Source: JACXVD01 sp047975785 (GTDB taxonomy: Bacteria > Pseudomonadota > Alphaproteobacteria > Sphingomonadales > Sphingomonadaceae). Taken from it: a DNA stretch of 8,316 nucleotides. The notes under the pieces are model-generated. The model did not search any database. It was not told where the DNA came from and was given only the letters and a program-made list of their open reading frames with translations. The first letter of the stretch is position 1. Each line of letters begins with the position of its first letter. The position numbers were made by a program, and so were the translations under genes. Location: contig JBKEEC010000029.1 in assembly GCA_047975785.1 (NCBI GenBank), positions 1 to 8,316 of the forward strand, written 5' to 3'. This document shows, piece after piece, positions 6,960-8,316 of this stretch.

Positions 6960-6996
6960 TGCAGGGATGACGTTAGCTTTTCAGGCTCGCAGATCA

Positions 6997-7078
6997 ACCC
7001 ATGCCGTTAGATAACGGCTGTGGGTCTGTTGCGTTGCGCAAGGCGCTATGTCACCTCGCGTTCCTTTTTTGACATAGC
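6997..7078. other. Second inverted-repeat cluster, upstream of the hydrolase gene
   Basis: Three perfect dyads lie within 82 bp. The first is ACCCA plus GCCGTTA (6997-7001, 7003-7009) paired with TAACGGC plus TGGGT (7012-7018, 7021-7025), 12 bp with a small asymmetric internal loop. The second is the palindrome TTGCGCAA (7034-7041). The third is the 9-bp stem GCTATGTCA/TGACATAGC (7045-7053/7070-7078), whose loop holds a T6 run when counted with the stem base. This fills most of the 129 bp between the stop of the regulator gene and the start of the hydrolase gene, both on the minus strand. It could be a 3' UTR or attenuating terminator, an operator region for the hydrolase, or a small RNA. On the minus strand no U-run follows either large stem. 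Confidence 0.5.
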
Positions 7079-7088
7079 AATAACATAC

Positions 7089-7448
7089 TTAGACCACCCC
7101 TAGTTTTGGCTTGCTCACGACGGCTCGACCTTCACGGAGGGTACTCTTTGCAGGCTCTTCAGAAGCGACTACAGCGATGCTGTCTACAGCAGGCTGCCCG
7201 ATTAGATCGAGTGCAGGAAGTGCAACCATTTCAATTTGGTCTCGCTCCGGATCGTAGGAAGCAATCCTCCGACCTTTCTGCGTCTCCTGGACGGCCCACT
7301 TCATGAGGGCCATTGCATTGCTGAAAAGCTCTTTCTTTGAGCTTAACCCGCACTCCTCAACCAAGTGTTCAATGATATTCAACTGAGCTCGACGCACGTC
7401 AAACTGCAGTCGAACAACTTCCTTGAGCTGTTTTGCAGGCGCGTTCAT
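7089..7448 (-). CDS. Ribbon-helix-helix-like DNA-binding regulator
   Basis: 119 aa. ATG 7446-7448 is preceded by AAGGAG at a 7-base spacing, a good ribosome site. Residues 11-18 (VVRLQFDV) form a beta strand with alternating pattern. They are followed by helix A (about 20-33, RAQLNIIEHLVEECG) and helix B (about 37-56, beginning SSKKELFSNAMALMKW). This is the strand-helix-helix order of the MetJ/Arc/CopG superfamily, which binds DNA as a dimer through the paired N-terminal strands. The tail after 60 (RRIASYDPERDQIEMVALPALD) is shared in style with small plasmid and chromosomal RHH proteins, and the last 35 residues look disordered. It is the second gene after the 53-aa protein. A likely target is the operator-like dyad in the promoter of its own operon. 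No toxin of a recognised family is adjacent, so calling it an antitoxin is not supported. Confidence 0.7.
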   Translation of the reverse strand: MNAPAKQLKEVVRLQFDVRRAQLNIIEHLVEECGLSSKKELFSNAMALMKWAVQETQKGRRIASYDPERDQIEMVALPALDLIGQPAVDSIAVVASEEPAKSTLREGRAVVSKPKLGVV

Positions 7449-7494
7449 TGCTCTTCTCCTTTGCTTACTTTCTCTAGCTCACACTTGCTCAGCT

Positions 7495-7506
7495 GTGTTG
7501 CAACAC
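7495..7506. repeat. Perfect 12-bp palindrome GTGTTGCAACAC
   Basis: It lies in the 77-bp gap between the 53-aa gene and the regulator gene, about 47 bp before the regulator start. It could be a second operator giving the regulator its own control, or a transcript hairpin. On RNA the stem would have almost no loop, so a protein-binding site is likelier. Confidence 0.45.
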
Positions 7507-7525
7507 GTAATGAACAAGTAATTCT

Positions 7526-7687
7526 TCATCTTTTGTTATATCGAGGAGGCGGACTTCGTCCTCCGGGCGGAGGTTCCGGCTCATCATCGGGAATGACGCT
7601 TACATCAAGGAACCACTCATCCACTTCCAATCGTGTTTCCTTCACCTTTCGGCCCTTTGGGGCCCTATCCTGGTTTGACTTCAGCAT
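7526..7687 (-). CDS. Small acidic, proline-rich-tailed protein, 53 aa
   Basis: Unrecognised. I chose ATG 7685-7687 because GGAGG lies five bases upstream. An in-frame start at 7732 would sit almost at the predicted transcription start and has no ribosome site. The N-terminus is basic (KSNQDRAPKGRKVKETR). A hydrophobic/acidic core follows (LEVDEWFLDVSVIPDDEPEP), then a Pro/Gly-rich tail (PPGGRSPPPRYNKR). There is no signal peptide or membrane helix. It is the first gene after the predicted promoter and is followed 77 bp later by the regulator on the same strand. It could be a partner of the regulator, a small structural or anti-repressor protein, or a peptide precursor. No modification enzyme is nearby, which argues against the last. 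Confidence 0.6.
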   Translation of the reverse strand: MLKSNQDRAPKGRKVKETRLEVDEWFLDVSVIPDDEPEPPPGGRSPPPRYNKR

Positions 7688-7734
7688 CACAGCCTCCGTA
7701 TCGGATTGTGGAGGGCACGAAGGCCACAACATTG

Positions 7735-7764
7735 ATGAGTAATATGCGAGTAAAAAACACTCAT
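7735..7764. promoter_or_regulatory. Candidate operator in the promoter of the minus-strand operon
   Basis: An ATGAGT/ACTCAT dyad has arms at 7735-7740 and 7759-7764. Inside it, GAGTAA occurs at 7737-7742 and again at 7748-7753, one helical turn apart (11 bp). The second forms a nearer dyad, GAGT/ACTC, with 7759-7762. These elements overlap the -10 and spacer of the predicted promoter. Short repeats at 10-12 bp spacing suit cooperative binding by ribbon-helix-helix dimers, so autoregulation by the gene at 7089-7448 is a reasonable inference. Confidence 0.45.
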
Positions 7765-7769
7765 GTCAA
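7741..7769 (-). promoter_or_regulatory. Sigma-70-type promoter for the 53-aa/regulator operon
   Basis: On the minus strand, a perfect TTGACA (plus positions 7764-7769) is followed by exactly 17 bases and CATATT (7741-7746, 4/6 match to TATAAT). Transcription would start near 7734, leaving a leader of about 47 bases before ATG 7687. This supports that start over the one at 7732. Confidence 0.65.
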
Positions 7770-7834
7770 GATTTGTGCTTCGAGGTCTTGCTGATGGAAG
7801 CACACTACATATGCGCCTCACGGGTAGAGTTTTC

Positions 7835-7861
7835 TTGAATTTTCTACAAAATATATATAAT
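7835..7861 (+). promoter_or_regulatory. Probable promoter of the recombinase gene
   Basis: TATAAT (7856-7861) is a perfect -10 element in an AT-rich stretch. TTGAAT (7835-7840, 4/6) lies 15 bases upstream, shorter than the optimal 17. Transcription would start near 7868, inside the first copy of the direct repeat, giving a leader of about 83 bases. Confidence 0.45.
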
Positions 7862-7950
7862 GTTGAAAGTTCTGTTACCCCCTGCCCTGCTCTGCTGGGA
7901 TTTCCTGAGGGCCGCGACAGGTCGCCAGCTTATATTTTGTTGAAAGTTCT
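7854..7950. repeat. Direct repeats flanking the recombinase leader
   Basis: A 20-base unit TATATNNTGTTGAAAGTTCT occurs at 7854-7873 and 7931-7950. The copies match at 18 of 20 positions, the last 13 being identical, and their starts are exactly 77 bp apart. The first copy overlaps the -10 element; the second ends at the base before the start codon. A weaker third match, TTGAATTTTCTA, lies at 7835-7846 over the -35. Between the copies is a small hairpin, GCGAC-AG-GTCGC (7914-7925). These could be recombination sites, repressor sites or the trace of a tandem duplication. Confidence 0.6.
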
Positions 7951-8316
7951 ATGGAGACCATCAAAAACTGGGTCACGGCCAGCGAGGTCGAAGCCCTGCG
8001 CAAGGCCGCACGACAAACTCGCAACCCGGCGCGCAATGAGCTGATCATCCTGATGCTCTACCGGCATGGGCTGCGTGTGTCCGAGCTCTGCCACATCAAG
8101 CTTGAACAGGTGAACCTAGATCAGGCCACGATCTTCGTGAAGCGATCCAAGAACGGAATCGACGGCATGCACCCGATTGCCGGTGACGAGTTGCGTCTTC
8201 TGCGGCGTTATCTGCGCGAGCGGGTTTCCGTACTGCCCTGGCTCTTGGTTTCCGAGCGCGGGAGCCCCTTTGCCCGCAGCACGGTGAACAAGCTTCTGGA
8301 ACAGTGCAGCGAAACA
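7951..8316 (+). CDS. Short tyrosine recombinase, partial at 3' edge
   Basis: The frame is open from ATG 7951 to the window end (122 codons). The protein begins almost directly with the catalytic domain: SEVEALRKAA, then YRHGLRVSELCHIKLEQV. It has the catalytic Arg I at residue 42 and the beta-hairpin Lys in KRSKNG (about 67). The usual N-terminal SAM-like core-binding domain is missing, as in FimB/FimE and related invertase-type recombinases of about 200 aa. The HxxR, second His and Tyr nucleophile would lie beyond the window. Enzymes of this family cut and rejoin DNA at short inverted or direct sites through a 3'-phosphotyrosine link. There is no real Shine-Dalgarno site (only GAAAG) and the start codon abuts the second copy of a direct repeat. 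It is divergent from the regulator operon. In-frame sequence continues upstream of the ATG, but no better start is seen. Confidence 0.85.
   Translation, partial: METIKNWVTASEVEALRKAARQTRNPARNELIILMLYRHGLRVSELCHIKLEQVNLDQATIFVKRSKNGIDGMHPIAGDELRLLRRYLRERVSVLPWLLVSERGSPFARSTVNKLLEQCSET

Noticed and set aside
7089..7687. Toxin-antitoxin pair (53-aa protein plus RHH protein)
   Set aside because: An RHH protein suggests an antitoxin, but the small partner has no ParE, RelE, PIN or other toxin features and the 77-bp gap is wide for such a pair. It remains only a possibility.
7365..7742. 125-codon plus-strand open frame opposite the regulator operon
   Set aside because: It is antisense to two genes with good ribosome sites and a promoter, and shows Ser/Arg-rich shadow composition.
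7763..8044. 93-codon plus-strand open frame overlapping the recombinase start
   Set aside because: It conflicts with the clear tyrosine-recombinase frame from 7951, and its sequence has no family resemblance.

Overview
The window looks like accessory, mobile DNA from a moderately GC-rich proteobacterium. An alphaproteobacterium is my best guess, from protein style and strong GGAGG-type ribosome sites, but no marker gene fixes the taxon. It holds nine genes. Two run off the edges: a membrane J-domain protein at the left and a short tyrosine recombinase at the right. No rRNA, tRNA, CRISPR array or transposase was seen.

Left part (1-3098). A partial membrane-anchored J-domain gene (1-711, +) converges on a divergent pair of unrecognised genes (733-1890, - and 2085-3098, +). 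The outer halves of the pair are visibly AT-rich, while their start regions and shared upstream region are GC-richer. They read as an imported two-gene cargo module.

Middle part (3099-6959). Directly after the pair lies about 180 bp packed with perfect inverted repeats (3106-3282), the last four abutting without a spacer. It is followed by a tightly coupled operon: a 64-aa Cys-rich ORF (3316-3510), a 372-aa multi-pass membrane protein with coiled-coil ends (3500-4618) and a 467-aa exported protein (4618-6021). The exported protein has a vWA-like first half and a beta-sandwich-like C-terminal domain resembling DUF2135. A tail-anchored alpha/beta hydrolase (6099-6959, -) converges on it. Together these look like an envelope-associated system of unknown purpose.

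Right part (6960-8316). A second hairpin cluster (6997-7078) precedes a minus-strand operon of a 53-aa acidic, proline-rich small protein (7526-7687) and a ribbon-helix-helix-like regulator (7089-7448). This operon has a near-consensus sigma-70-type promoter whose spacer contains an inverted repeat, a plausible autoregulatory operator. Divergent from it is the short FimB/E- or invertase-like recombinase (7951-8316, cut by the window end), whose leader is flanked by an 18/20 direct repeat.

The best candidates for something undescribed are the hairpin array with the operon behind it, the AT-rich divergent pair, and the repeat-flanked recombinase leader.
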